A stretch of DNA of 64,000 nucleotides from Flavobacteriaceae bacterium UBA3339 (GCA_002360925.1 DERN01000003.1:195175-259174); one strand, 5' to 3'; counted from the first letter of the stretch, positions 36,201 through 46,475 are shown. Program-made: numbers and translations. Notes: generated by a model not told the origin, from the sequence alone.

Positions 36201-39200
36201 ACGGAACCTGTATATGTATGTACCGTTGTAGAAGTTGCTGCATCCCTAATTATTATATTAAATGATTGCCCCATAGTATTGAAGAACATATCAACAGAGT
36301 TAATCGTTGTAGTACTTAATACTTCAAAATTCAACCACTGTGCATTTGAATTCCATGTTGAAGAACTCCCTATAGAAGGGTTTTTAGGTCCTATGAATAC
36401 AGGAGCAGCCACTAAACTATCAGCTGATTGAACCCAATAACTCGTTGATTGTGTTAAAACAGGTGTTTTAAAATTAGCTCCCGTATGTACTAAATTACCT
36501 CCATTTTCTTTATCATACCAATTGACAACTCCACCAGCAAAATTTGCAGTAAGATCTGCCACACCACCACCACATAAAGTAGCTCCTGGTGCAGAAATGA
36601 AGTCTGGATAATCACACAAGGTTCTAAATTTTTGTTCTATTGTCCATGCTCCTTTATCTTTAGGATCACAAATTGCACGGACATATACTTTATACTCTTT
36701 TTCAGGAGATAGTCCTGTAGCGGTAACTTTTAAAGCTCCTGCTGCTGTAACAGTATTAAATACTGCTCCAGGATCTCCCGGAAGTCCAATATCACTTGCT
36801 TCACGAATTTCAACTTCATATGGTATACTTCCATTATGAGGATCTATCCAAGAAACTTCTACACTATTTTTCGTAATATTATCTAAATTAACTGTGTCTA
36901 TAGGTTTACAAGTTGGGGCTTTCTCATAATTAACATCATCTATATAAATTGTTGATAATGCGGTACCCCCATTATGCGCCAGTCTAAAACCAAAATAATC
37001 ATCAGTAGTACCTGCTGGTAGTATCACAATATATTCCTCAAATGTAGTATGGTTTATATCATAAGTAGCCAAAACAGTAAATGTAGAAGTTGCCGTATTA
37101 CCATTAGCCCTAACTACTTCTAATTTATTTGTTCCCGCAGTTGTTGAAGTTGCTCTAACTACAAAACGCAATTGTTTAGTACCATTTCCTAAATTATCTG
37201 TTTCAGGAGAAACTAAAATTAAGTTTTGTCCAACATTCGCTGTCGAATTAGTTTTATACATATAAAAAGAATTCTTTGGCGACACCGAATAAGTTGCAGA
37301 AACATAACCATAGCCAGTTGTAGTAACATCATCTATTACTTCCCAACAATGTGGTTTAGTTACATTAGTTGAACCTCCCGTAGATGTGGTATCAAATCCT
37401 TCGTAGAAATCGTTTAAAATAACCCCGCACAAAGTGGTAAACGAAGTAGGGTATTGTGTCCAATCGCCCTTAGTTGTGCCACAAACACTACGTACAAAAA
37501 CTTCATAATCTTTTCCAGGCGTTAAACCTGTTATATTTGCAGTTGTAGCACCAGTAACAGTACCAGAAATTGTAGGCATACCAACTGCTCGCAACTCATA
37601 ATCATAAGTTGTTACACCAGGGGTTAAGGATGCATTCCATGAAATTGTTGCTGTTGTAGCTGTTATGGCTGTAGCTGTAATATTTAATGGAAATGCACAT
37701 GGCATTAAATCTTCGTAATAAACATCATCCAAATAAACATAAGGTGAAGTACCTACTCTGTCAAAAGAAAACGCAAAATAATCATCTGTAGTAGCAGGCA
37801 AGAATACAATATACTCTGTCCAATCTATTGTTGTTATATTAATTGTTTGAAGTAATGTTTTAGTAGAAGTAGCTGTTTTTCCATCCATACGATAAATCTC
37901 AAACTTAGGAACTACGGTAGCAGAAGTTTTCTTTGCCCAAAAACGGATTTGCTTAGTCCCATTTCCTAAATTATCAGTCTCTGGTGAAATTAATAATATA
38001 TCACCATTGGTAGTAGATGGTCTATAAGTATAAAAACCTTTACCTCCTGTTGTACGCGTTGCCGTTGTAGTTACATAACCGTACGCAGATGTACCTCCTG
38101 TAGTATTTACATATGTCCAACAAAGTGGAGCTGTTGGTGCAGTTGAAGTTCCTGTATCGGTGGTATCAAAACCTTCAAAGAAATTGCCTGTCATCACATC
38201 GCACAATGTATTAAACTCTCCTGGAAACTGTGTCCAATCTCCTTTTGAGGTTCCACAAATACTGCGTACATACACTTCATATTTTTTACCTGGTGTTAAT
38301 CCTGTTACATTCGCTGTAGTTCCTGTAACAGTACCCGAAATTGTAGGCATACCAACTGATCGCAACTCATAATCATAAGTGGTTACACCCGGCGTTAAGG
38401 ATGCATTCCATGAAATTGTTGCTGTTGTAGCTGTTATGGCTGTAGCTGTAATATTTAATGGGAATGTACACGGCATTAAATCCTCGTAATAAACATCATC
38501 CAAATAAACATAAGGTGAAGTACCTACTCTGTCAAAAGAAAATGCAAAATAATCATCAGTAGTAGCAGGTAAGAATACAATATACTCTTTCCAATCATCT
38601 GTTAAGGTAACTGTTTGAAGCAATGTTTTATTAGAAGTAGCCGTTTTTCCATTCATACGATAAATCTCAAACTTAGGAACTACGGTAGCAGAGGTTTTCT
38701 TAGCCCAAAAACGGATTTGCTTAGCCCCATTTCCTAAATTATCAGTCTCTGGTGAGATTAACAATATATCTCCATTGGTAGCAGATGGTCTATAAGTATA
38801 AAAACCTTTACCTCCTGTTGTACGCGTTGCCGTTGTGGTTACATAACCGTACGCAGATGTACCTCCTGTAGTATTTATGTATGTCCAACAAAGTGGAGCT
38901 GTTGGTGCAGTTGAAGTTCCTGTATCGGTTGTATCAAAACCTTCAAAGAAATTTCCTGTCATCACACCACACAATGTATCAAACTCAATAGGATACTGCG
39001 TCCAATCTCCTTTTGATGTTCCACAAACACTACGAACATACACTTCATATTTTTTACCTGGTGTCAATCCCGTCACATTTGCAGTCGTTCCTGTAACAGT
39101 TCCCGAAATTGTAGGCATACCAACTGCTCGCAACTCATAATCATAAGTTGTTACACCCGGGGTTAAGGATGCGTTCCACGAAATGGTAGCTGTTGTAGCT

Positions 39201-41500
39201 GTTACAGCTGTAGCTGCAATATTTAATGGATATGCACATGGCATTAAATCTTCATAATAAACATCATCCAAATGAACATAAGGTGAAGTACCTATTCTGT
39301 CAAAAGAAAACGCAAAATAATCATCTGTAGTAGCAGGCAAGAATACAATATACTCTGTCCAATCTGTTGTTGTTATATTAATTGTTCGAAGGAGCGTTTT
39401 AGTAGAATTAGATAAATTTCCATCCATACGATAAACCTCAAACTTAGGAACTACGGTAGCGGAAGTTTTCCTAGCCCAAAAACGGATTTGCTTAGTCCCA
39501 TTCCCTAAATTATCAGTTTGTGGTGAAATTAATAATATATCTCCATTGGTACCAGACGGTCTATAAGTATAAAAACCTTTCCCTCCTGTTGTACGCGTTG
39601 CAGATGTGGTTACATAACCGAACGCAGATGTACCACCTGTGGTATTTACGTATGTCCAACAAAGTGGAGCTGTTGGTGCAGTTGAACTTCCTGTATCAGT
39701 GGTATCAAATCCTTCAAAGAAATTGCCTGTTATTACACCGCATGATGTATCGAACTCAATAGGAAAAGTCGTCCAATCTCCTTTTGATGTTCCACAAACA
39801 CTACGTACATACACTTCATATTTTTTACCTGGTGTCAATCCTGTCACATTTGCAGTTGTTCCTGTAACAGTTCCCGAAATTGTAGGCATACCAACTGCGC
39901 GCAACTCATAATCATAAGTGGTAACACCCGGCGTCAAAGACGCATTCCACGAAATGGTAGCTGTTGTAGCTGTTATGGCTGTAGCAGTAATATTTAATGG
40001 AAATTTACATAACATCGAATCTTCATAATAAACATCATCAATGTATACAGTTGGTGATGTTCCGTTTCTTTCAAAAGAAAAAGCGAAGTAATCATCCGTG
40101 GTATTAGGTAAAAATACAATGTACTCTCTCCAATCAGTTGTTAAATTAATTGACTGTAATATTGTTTTAGTAGAAGTTGCTGTAGTTCCATCCATACGAT
40201 AAACCTCAAATACAGGAACAACAGACGCTGATGTTTTTTTAGCCCAAAAACGAACCTGCTTAGTTCCAGCTCCCAGATTATTAGTTTCTGGTGAAATTAA
40301 AATAAGATCCCCATTATAGGCTGCAGTAGTAGTTGCAGATCTATAAGCATAATAACCATTTTTACCAGTACGTGATGCACTCGTTGTTACATACCCATAT
40401 CCTGAAGTAGTTACTGTATCAACGTAGCCCCAACAATTTGGAAATGTATTATTAGTAGTTGTTCCTGTTGCTGTAGATTCAAAACCTTCATAAAAATTTC
40501 CTGTCACAACTCCACATAACGTATAAAAGTCCGTTTTATAAAGCCAAGGAAGAACTGTTGTTGATCCTGGACATACATATCGAATGTATACATCATGCAA
40601 TTTTGAAGGACTTAAATTAGGAATTGTAACGGTAGTACTACCTGCTGGTATTGTAGCAGTTGGTGTAGTAGTAATACCAGGTACACTTTGCCCTACATAC
40701 ACTTCTATTGGAAACGTTGAAGCTGTTGATAAAACTATATCCGCTCCTGTTTGAGTAATATTACTAATAGTTACATTTCCAATATAGAAACAACTTGGAG
40801 GTGTAAATCTAAAAATCTGATTATTTGCTGGACGAATCTTAATATCATTTATTGCAGAAGCTGATAAGCTAGGATTTAATACATTGGTATCAAGATTAAG
40901 GAATCCTGTTCCAGTATCATCATTTATACCAATCGATGCAGAAGTACTTGAACTAACAGGCTCTCCTCCCGACTCATGTCTATAAACAAATTCAATTACA
41001 TTGGTAGTTTCATAAAGTTTTATCTGGAATGAAATTATTGGAACAGTACTATTAAAATACCATTCCCAATTTAACCATTCAATTGTTAAAACACGGTTTG
41101 GTGCTGTTCCTCTAACCTGATAAGAAGCTTTTGACCCACCTGTAGCTTTACCATCTAAATCATCCCACAAAGGAGCGATAATAGGTCGTTGATTTGGATT
41201 GGCGTCTGCTAAACCATTTGTCGTTAAAGTACTTCCTACACTTCCAAAAGAAATAAAGCCATTACTACTCATAAAAAAATTAGTATAATTTTTCCCAGAG
41301 TATAAAAAATTAAATCCGATAGGTAGAGTATTACTAACCTCAGAATCGGCCTCAATGGAGGCTACCCGTGTTGCTGTCGAAGCATTTGGTGTAAATGTTC
41401 CTATCTGGTGCGAAAAAGAATAAGTAGCAACTTGTGCCCTTACTCCATACCAAAGAAAGAAAAAAAACATTAACACGAGAAATTGTGTAATTTTTTTCAT
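33224..41500 (-). CDS. giant T9SS-secreted modular adhesin-like protein
   Basis: The 2758-residue protein has a signal peptide ending YGVRAQ. An N-terminal beta domain (about 24-225) contains MSSNGFISFGS and IAPLWDDLDG. Five modules follow, each a MAM- or cleaved-adhesin-like jelly roll (starting CGVxxGNFxEGFDTT, ending YVYLDDVYYED) plus an Fn3-like domain (ATTATISWNASLTPGVTTY; ending YEVYVRSVCGTSKGDWT). The middle modules are nearly identical. Later come PKD/Ig-like stretches and six GxYYVxQKxxxCxS repeats. A T9SS type A sorting domain closes it (LKYYPNPVDNILNISY to QFVKIVKK). It is probably a surface adhesin; its ligand is unknown. Upstream of its ATG no convincing promoter is seen. Confidence 0.87.
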   Translation of the reverse strand: MKKITQFLVLMFFFFLWYGVRAQVATYSFSHQIGTFTPNASTATRVASIEADSEVSNTLPIGFNFLYSGKNYTNFFMSSNGFISFGSVGSTLTTNGLADANPNQRPIIAPLWDDLDGKATGGSKASYQVRGTAPNRVLTIEWLNWEWYFNSTVPIISFQIKLYETTNVIEFVYRHESGGEPVSSSTSASIGINDDTGTGFLNLDTNVLNPSLSASAINDIKIRPANNQIFRFTPPSCFYIGNVTISNITQTGADIVLSTASTFPIEVYVGQSVPGITTTPTATIPAGSTTVTIPNLSPSKLHDVYIRYVCPGSTTVLPWLYKTDFYTLCGVVTGNFYEGFESTATGTTTNNTFPNCWGYVDTVTTSGYGYVTTSASRTGKNGYYAYRSATTTAAYNGDLILISPETNNLGAGTKQVRFWAKKTSASVVPVFEVYRMDGTTATSTKTILQSINLTTDWREYIVFLPNTTDDYFAFSFERNGTSPTVYIDDVYYEDSMLCKFPLNITATAITATTATISWNASLTPGVTTYDYELRAVGMPTISGTVTGTTANVTGLTPGKKYEVYVRSVCGTSKGDWTTFPIEFDTSCGVITGNFFEGFDTTDTGSSTAPTAPLCWTYVNTTGGTSAFGYVTTSATRTTGGKGFYTYRPSGTNGDILLISPQTDNLGNGTKQIRFWARKTSATVVPKFEVYRMDGNLSNSTKTLLRTINITTTDWTEYIVFLPATTDDYFAFSFDRIGTSPYVHLDDVYYEDLMPCAYPLNIAATAVTATTATISWNASLTPGVTTYDYELRAVGMPTISGTVTGTTANVTGLTPGKKYEVYVRSVCGTSKGDWTQYPIEFDTLCGVMTGNFFEGFDTTDTGTSTAPTAPLCWTYINTTGGTSAYGYVTTTATRTTGGKGFYTYRPSATNGDILLISPETDNLGNGAKQIRFWAKKTSATVVPKFEIYRMNGKTATSNKTLLQTVTLTDDWKEYIVFLPATTDDYFAFSFDRVGTSPYVYLDDVYYEDLMPCTFPLNITATAITATTATISWNASLTPGVTTYDYELRSVGMPTISGTVTGTTANVTGLTPGKKYEVYVRSICGTSKGDWTQFPGEFNTLCDVMTGNFFEGFDTTDTGTSTAPTAPLCWTYVNTTGGTSAYGYVTTTATRTTGGKGFYTYRPSTTNGDILLISPETDNLGNGTKQIRFWAKKTSATVVPKFEIYRMDGKTATSTKTLLQTINITTIDWTEYIVFLPATTDDYFAFSFDRVGTSPYVYLDDVYYEDLMPCAFPLNITATAITATTATISWNASLTPGVTTYDYELRAVGMPTISGTVTGATTANITGLTPGKDYEVFVRSVCGTTKGDWTQYPTSFTTLCGVILNDFYEGFDTTSTGGSTNVTKPHCWEVIDDVTTTGYGYVSATYSVSPKNSFYMYKTNSTANVGQNLILVSPETDNLGNGTKQLRFVVRATSTTAGTNKLEVVRANGNTATSTFTVLATYDINHTTFEEYIVILPAGTTDDYFGFRLAHNGGTALSTIYIDDVNYEKAPTCKPIDTVNLDNITKNSVEVSWIDPHNGSIPYEVEIREASDIGLPGDPGAVFNTVTAAGALKVTATGLSPEKEYKVYVRAICDPKDKGAWTIEQKFRTLCDYPDFISAPGATLCGGGVADLTANFAGGVVNWYDKENGGNLVHTGANFKTPVLTQSTSYWVQSADSLVAAPVFIGPKNPSIGSSSTWNSNAQWLNFEVLSTTTINSVDMFFNTMGQSFNIIIRDAATSTTVHTYTGSVTTIGLTNPQVVPIMATLPPGKYQMSLGTGTQATTYRNSTGAVYPYTIPGQISITGNTFDQLYYYMFYNWQIGGGGCKSPMVEVPVTVTPGHELELSVQDVVSCEGDYSSTFVDIKKGANNFDSYEWVSSSGSVIGDPINGWQLSSTVEEDFYLIGKNSTDNCNGVAKVRVSVNKKPEPNPSLPTIMDICKGEIKELEVTSSLPSQVLVGSGKVLTSKTSGQSAFVQSAKFSKQQYIYRATELFAQGVNGSGFITDLAFDISTGASTTTNSNYEIRMMLIADSSFPNTNFYKGNFSTVYSKVNHVHTNSGLQKISLDNPFYWDGQSHILVEIVQESAGGGQNAETFYTSVGGAFNSVGLYGTSNTDGDFTSGTTTSGRLNLNFYFGKTEVTWSPIVNLYTDSAARNPYSAGTKASKVYFMSNQGGSQVYKATLSAPNGCSTVVNYTFNTIDLGVPIVQDQNLCTAGSVSDIIVSGNQGGNVVFYSSPVSTNPLVNISKTGTYYVQFEKDGCTSARIPFNITILDLKAPTVQFTQVICDSGEISDLNAQGVNGSAIKWYDSLTSNVELPATHQLIDNTTYYAVQVFGNCESPRVGVLVDINPTPAALIPANNVITICGALNYGSVDLQQIAGAQLVWYSSATSQQPLNNNDLAIAGSYYVSQKVNGCESPRIAITLDVQASIPAPIVSMQNICGGGTVGQLIAQTLPNATAVWYDNANSTVPLLSTDNLVNATYYVAQKIGNCLSIKVPVAIRVVNTTAPTVTPFVLCEGATVNDLDIPLTSGVSYKWYISDNSTTELPTSYVLKSGFYFVSRMQNNCESIKTRVQITVNTRPNSPTGQSPQVFPDYAEISNIVMDQSKVIWYLTYDNAMKGINPLPQNMPLVDGETYYAILIGVNGCSSIPTPIKIGIYLGINDLDLAKLKYYPNPVDNILNISYIEEIVKVEVFDLKGRMILDRQFEDTNVSVDLSTLSSGTYMVNVKTRESNQFVKIVKK
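37430..40010 (-). repeat. near-identical tandem modules, 768-771 bp period
   Basis: Within the giant adhesin gene a unit of 256-257 codons recurs. The segment TGTAGGCATACCAACT starts at 37571, 38342, 39110 and 39881, spacings of 771, 768 and 771 bases. All are multiples of three, so frame is kept. The surrounding sequence is nearly identical at the DNA level, including silent positions, which suggests recent duplication or gene conversion. Confidence 0.9.
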
Positions 41501-41640
41501 AAATAATAATAATTACAATTAGTCATTTGAACGATAAACTTAAATCTTTTTTTTCAATTCTTTAAACTTAATTTAGTTTTTTTTTAACTTTTAACATATA
41601 ACAATACTATTCAAAAAACACAAAACAAGTATTTTAACAA

Positions 41641-41668
41641 AAAACCCACTCAAGTTTGAGTGGGTTTT
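41641..41668 (-). terminator. terminator of the rpoBC - DUF3467 transcript
   Basis: AAAACCCACTCAA (41641-41653) and TTGAGTGGGTTTT (41656-41668) are inverted copies, giving an 11- to 12-bp stem with a 4-base loop. A T run follows on the minus strand. It lies just after the DUF3467 stop at 41673. Confidence 0.88.
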
Positions 41669-41672
41669 GTAA

Positions 41673-41975
41673 TTAAGCTTCTCCCTTGGGAATAAAGCGT
41701 ATTTGCTGTTCGTTTGTGTCCGAAGTTTTCTTAACAAACTTTTCTTCGTACTTACTGATATTTTCTTGTAAAGCGTGTAACATTCGTTTTGCATGTTCGG
41801 GTGTTAGGATAATCCTTGAACGTATTTTGGCACGCTCTACACCAGGCATTACATTTGCAAAATCTACAATAAATTCAGAACTTGAATGATTGATTACAAC
41901 CAAATTAGAATAAGTTCCATTTGCTGTTTCGGCATCCAATTCTAAACTAATTTGTTTTGTTTTCTCTTCACTCAT
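41673..41975 (-). CDS. DUF3467 family protein
   Basis: The 100-residue protein matches DUF3467: an ISLELDAETANGTYSNLVVI opening, then INHSSSEFIVDFANVMPG, RIILTPEHAKRMLHALQENI and a basic tail. Members are small, cytosolic and of unknown function. The gene is 4 bases after rpoC and before the operon terminator, so it is co-transcribed with RNA polymerase genes. That position suggests a housekeeping link to transcription or translation. Confidence 0.85.
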   Translation of the reverse strand: MSEEKTKQISLELDAETANGTYSNLVVINHSSSEFIVDFANVMPGVERAKIRSRIILTPEHAKRMLHALQENISKYEEKFVKKTSDTNEQQIRFIPKGEA

Positions 41976-41979
41976 TTTA

Positions 41980-44900
41980 TTAGAAATTTAAATCAACTTC
42001 TGGTTTTGATTCTTTCGTTCCTACCACGATATCGTCGTATTCGCGCATACCTGTTCCTGCAGGAATTCTATGTCCAACGATAACGTTTTCTTTCAATCCA
42101 GACAAGTTATCGATTTTACCAGCTACTGCTGCTTCGTTCAATACTTTTGTTGTTTCTTGGAACGATGCTGCCGAAATGAACGACTTAGTTTGTAACGATG
42201 CACGCGTAATACCTTGTAACACTGGTGTAGCTGTTGCTGTAATTACATCGCGAGCTGATACCAAGTTTTTGTCTTCTCTACGTAAAATCGAGTTTTCATC
42301 TCTTAATTCACGAACCGAAACAATTTGTCCTTCTTTTAAGGTTGTAGAATCTCCCGCATCTTCAACAACTTTCATTCCGAATAAACGATCGTTTTCACGG
42401 ATAAAGTCATCTTTATGAACTAATTGTTCTTCTAAGAATAATGTATCTCCCGGATCTTGAATCTGTACTTTACGCATCATTTGACGAATTACAACTTCGA
42501 AGTGTTTGTCAGAGATTTTTACCCCTTGTAAACGATATACTTCTTGAATTTCATTTACCAAATATTGCTGAACAGCAGATGGACCTTGAATTCTTAAGAT
42601 ATCATCTGGAGTGATAGCTCCGTCTGATAAAGAAGTTCCCGCTTTCACGAAGTCATTCTCTTGAACTAAAATCTGATTTGATAATTTCACCAAATATTTA
42701 CGAGCATCATCATCACCTGATCTTGGTGTTACGATAATCTCACGGTTACCACGTTTGATTTTCCCAAACGAAACAACTCCGTCGATTTCTGCAACAACCG
42801 CTGGGTTAGATGGATTACGAGCTTCTAACAACTCTGTAATACGTGGTAAACCTCCGGTAATATCCCCAGCTTTAGAAGATCTACGTGGGATTTTCACTAA
42901 CACTTTACCTGCTTTAATTTTCTCACCATCATCTACCATTAAGTGTGCACCTACCGGTAAGTTGTATGAGCGAACTAATTCACCGTCTTTATTATAGATT
43001 AATAACGTCGGAACTAATTTTTTATTTCTTGATTCGGTAATTACTTTTTCTTGGAAACCTGTTTGCTCATCGATCTCTACCATAAACGTTTGGTTTTGCT
43101 CGATGTCTTCGTAAGCTACCTTACCAGTAAATTCTGAAACGATAACTCCGTTATATGGATCCCATTTACAGATTACAGTTCCTTCTTCTACTACTTCTTT
43201 GTCTTTTACGAAAATCGTAGATCCGTAAGGGATGTAATGTGTATTTAAAACAATTCCGGTATTTAAATCAACTAATTTTAATTCGGTTGAACGAGAAATT
43301 ACGATATCGATTTCGTTTCCTTCCGCATCTTCTCCTTTTACAACTTTTAAATCCTCGATCTCTAAACGACCTTTGAATTTTGTTGAAATCGTAGAAACTT
43401 CTGAAATGTTACCAGCCGTACCACCAACGTGGAATGTACGTAATGTTAACTGCGTACCAGGCTCACCAATTGATTGTGCAGCGATTACTCCAACTGCCTC
43501 TCCTAATTGTGCCATACGGTTCGATGCCAAGTTACGTCCGTAACATTTAGCACAAATACCATGATCTGCTTCACAAGTTAATGCCGAACGAACTTCGATT
43601 TTTTCTAAAGGAGATGCATTAATTTTCGCAGCATCTGCTTCATTGATAATGTTACCCGCAGCAACGATTACTTCGTTTGTTAACGGATTAACTACATCAT
43701 CAATCGTTACACGCCCTAAAACGCGCTCTCCTAAAGTTTCAACAATCTCTTCGTTTTTCTTTAACGGTTCAAAATCAATTCCTCTTAACGTACCACAATC
43801 TTCTGAATTAATGATCACATCTTGAGCAACATCATGTAAACGACGTGTTAAGTATCCAGCATCGGCTGTTTTTAACGCCGTATCGGCAAGACCTTTACGT
43901 GCACCGTGCGTAGAAATAAAGTACTCTAAGATCGATAAACCTTCTTTAAAGTTCGAAAGAATCGGGTTTTCAATAATATCTCCACCTGAAGCTGTCGATT
44001 TTTTAGGTTTAGCCATCAATCCACGCATACCTGTTAACTGACGAATCTGCTCTTTAGATCCACGGGCTCCAGAATCCAACATCATGTATACTGAGTTAAA
44101 CCCTTGTTGATCCTCGCGAATGTTCTTCATAGCCAATTCTGTCAATAAAGCATTCGTAGAAGTCCAAACGTCAATTACCTGATTGTAACGTTCGTTGTTA
44201 GTAATTAATCCCATGTTATAGTTCATGGTAATACCTTCAACTTGTTGGTTCGCATCGTCAATCATTCCTTGTTTTTGATCTGGAATTTTGATATCACCTA
44301 ACGAGAATGATAATCCACCACGGAATGCGTAACCGTATCCCATATCTTTCATATCATCCAAGAATTTAGCCGTTGTAGGAACATCCGTTACAGCCAAAAT
44401 CTTACCAATAATATCGCGTAATGATTTTTTCGTTAATACCTCATTGATGAAACCTGCTTCTTCCGGAACTACCTCGTTAAACAAGATACGGCCTGCAGAT
44501 GTTTCAATGATTTGATATACTAATTCTCCTTCTGCATTGAAATCTTTTGCACGAACTTTTACCGGCGCGTTCAAATCTAAACGTCCTTCGTTAATTGCAA
44601 TATTCACTTCTTCTGCCGAGTAGAATGTTAATCCTTCTCCTTTTACAATATGTTCCGGAGTAGATCTACGGATTTTAGTCATATAATAAAGACCTAAAAC
44701 CATGTCTTGAGACGGAACTGTAATAGGCGCACCATTTGCAGGATTTAAGATATTGTGCGAAGCCAACATTAATAATTGTGCTTCTAAAATAGCCTCTGGT
44801 CCTAATGGTAAGTGAACCGCCATCTGGTCACCATCGAAATCGGCGTTGAATGCCGTACACACTAATGGGTGTAAACGAATCGCTTTTCCTTCGATTAATT

Positions 44901-46281
44901 TTGGCTGGAATGCCTGAATACCCAAACGGTGTAACGTAGGAGCACGGTTTAACAATACCGGATGTCCTTTAATTACGTTTTCTAAGATATCCCAAACTAC
45001 AGGTTCTTTTTTATCGATGATCTTTTTAGCAGACTTTACCGTTTTTACAATTCCACGCTCAATCAATTTACGGATTACGAATGGTTTGTATAATTCGGCA
45101 GCCATGTCTTTTGGAAGACCACACTCATATAATTTTAATTCGGGTCCCACAACAATTACCGAACGAGCCGAGTAATCTACACGTTTACCTAACAAGTTTT
45201 GACGGAAACGACCTTGCTTCCCTTTTAACGAGTCAGATAACGATTTTAATGGACGCTGAGATTCTGTTTTAACAGCTGTTGCTTTACGCGTGTTATCGAA
45301 TAATGAATCAACCGCTTCTTGTAACATACGCTTTTCGTTACGTAAGATTACTTCAGGAGCTTTAATTTCCATTAATCGTTTTAAACGATTGTTACGGATG
45401 ATTACACGACGATATAAATCATTTAAATCTGATGTTGCGAAACGGCCACCATCAAGCGGAACTAATGGGCGTAATTCTGGCGGAATAACCGGTACTACTT
45501 TTAAAATCATCCATTCTGGACGGTTTTCTCTGTTTTCGTTCGACTCACGGAAAGCCTCAACAACTTGTAAACGTTTTAATGCTTCGGTTTTACGTTGTTT
45601 AGATGTTTCGTTATTAGCTGCGTGACGTAATTGGTACGACAAAGCATCTAAATCGGTACGCTCTAACAAGTCCATAATACATTCAGCACCCATTTTAGCG
45701 ATGAATTTATTTGGATCGTTATCATCTAAATATTGATTTTCCATAGGAAGTGTATCTAAAATATCAAGATACTCGTTCTCTGTAAGGAAATCTAAACGTT
45801 TTAATTCTTCACCATCAGGACGTTTTGCAATACCTGTTTGGATCACAACATATTTTTCGTAATAGATAATTTCGTCTAATTTTTTAGACGGCAATCCTAA
45901 GATGTAACCAATTTTGTTAGGTAACGAACGGAAATACCAAATGTGAGCAATTGGCACCACTAAATTAATATGTCCTACTCTATCGCGACGTACTTTTTTC
46001 TCGGTAACTTCAACACCACAACGGTCACAAACGATTCCTTTGTAGCGAATTCTTTTATATTTTCCACAAGCACATTCGTAGTCTTTTACAGGACCAAAAA
46101 TACGCTCACAGAATAAACCATCGCGCTCTGGTTTGTGCGTACGATAGTTAATGGTTTCAGGTTTTAAAACCTCACCTCTTGATTCTGCTAAAATCGATTC
46201 TGGTGATGCTAATCCGATAGAGATTTTATTAAATCTTTTTACGGTATTTTTATCTTTACTATTGTTTCTGTTATTCATCAT
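41980..46281 (-). CDS. rpoC: DNA-directed RNA polymerase subunit beta'
   Basis: The 1433-residue protein has the active-site NADFDGDQMAVH, the N-terminal zinc site CACGKYKRIRYKGIVCDRCG, the second zinc site DHGICAKCYG, and trigger-loop region sequences such as QSIGEPGTQLTLRTFH. Two consecutive ATG codons (46281 and 46278) are possible starts. The gene is the last large gene of the operon and is separated from rpoB by 247 bases containing a 14-bp hairpin. Length and motifs are normal for Bacteroidota. Confidence 0.98.
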   Translation of the reverse strand: MMNNRNNSKDKNTVKRFNKISIGLASPESILAESRGEVLKPETINYRTHKPERDGLFCERIFGPVKDYECACGKYKRIRYKGIVCDRCGVEVTEKKVRRDRVGHINLVVPIAHIWYFRSLPNKIGYILGLPSKKLDEIIYYEKYVVIQTGIAKRPDGEELKRLDFLTENEYLDILDTLPMENQYLDDNDPNKFIAKMGAECIMDLLERTDLDALSYQLRHAANNETSKQRKTEALKRLQVVEAFRESNENRENRPEWMILKVVPVIPPELRPLVPLDGGRFATSDLNDLYRRVIIRNNRLKRLMEIKAPEVILRNEKRMLQEAVDSLFDNTRKATAVKTESQRPLKSLSDSLKGKQGRFRQNLLGKRVDYSARSVIVVGPELKLYECGLPKDMAAELYKPFVIRKLIERGIVKTVKSAKKIIDKKEPVVWDILENVIKGHPVLLNRAPTLHRLGIQAFQPKLIEGKAIRLHPLVCTAFNADFDGDQMAVHLPLGPEAILEAQLLMLASHNILNPANGAPITVPSQDMVLGLYYMTKIRRSTPEHIVKGEGLTFYSAEEVNIAINEGRLDLNAPVKVRAKDFNAEGELVYQIIETSAGRILFNEVVPEEAGFINEVLTKKSLRDIIGKILAVTDVPTTAKFLDDMKDMGYGYAFRGGLSFSLGDIKIPDQKQGMIDDANQQVEGITMNYNMGLITNNERYNQVIDVWTSTNALLTELAMKNIREDQQGFNSVYMMLDSGARGSKEQIRQLTGMRGLMAKPKKSTASGGDIIENPILSNFKEGLSILEYFISTHGARKGLADTALKTADAGYLTRRLHDVAQDVIINSEDCGTLRGIDFEPLKKNEEIVETLGERVLGRVTIDDVVNPLTNEVIVAAGNIINEADAAKINASPLEKIEVRSALTCEADHGICAKCYGRNLASNRMAQLGEAVGVIAAQSIGEPGTQLTLRTFHVGGTAGNISEVSTISTKFKGRLEIEDLKVVKGEDAEGNEIDIVISRSTELKLVDLNTGIVLNTHYIPYGSTIFVKDKEVVEEGTVICKWDPYNGVIVSEFTGKVAYEDIEQNQTFMVEIDEQTGFQEKVITESRNKKLVPTLLIYNKDGELVRSYNLPVGAHLMVDDGEKIKAGKVLVKIPRRSSKAGDITGGLPRITELLEARNPSNPAVVAEIDGVVSFGKIKRGNREIIVTPRSGDDDARKYLVKLSNQILVQENDFVKAGTSLSDGAITPDDILRIQGPSAVQQYLVNEIQEVYRLQGVKISDKHFEVVIRQMMRKVQIQDPGDTLFLEEQLVHKDDFIRENDRLFGMKVVEDAGDSTTLKEGQIVSVRELRDENSILRREDKNLVSARDVITATATPVLQGITRASLQTKSFISAASFQETTKVLNEAAVAGKIDNLSGLKENVIVGHRIPAGTGMREYDDIVVGTKESKPEVDLNF

Positions 46282-46475
46282 AGTTTTTACTATTGATTTA
46301 TTTGCAATTAAAAATTGATTCTTATTTAAGTCGATAGCCGTTAGACTAAGACTTAAACACTACCTCGGATTACTTCTCTAAACTTCAGACATCTATCGTG
46401 AAGTGCTAATTATAAACTGTGTTATAAAAAATCGGAACGGTTTACGGGTATAAATCCTAAAAACTTATTGAAATT

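Noticed and set aside
37430..40010. CRISPR-like repeats
   Set aside because: The unit is about 770 bp, coding, and in frame; no short repeat with unique spacers exists.
41501..41640. Promoter for the giant T9SS gene
   Set aside because: TAAGTTTA sequences occur twice but lack the terminal G and a TTTG at proper spacing; not convincing enough to annotate.
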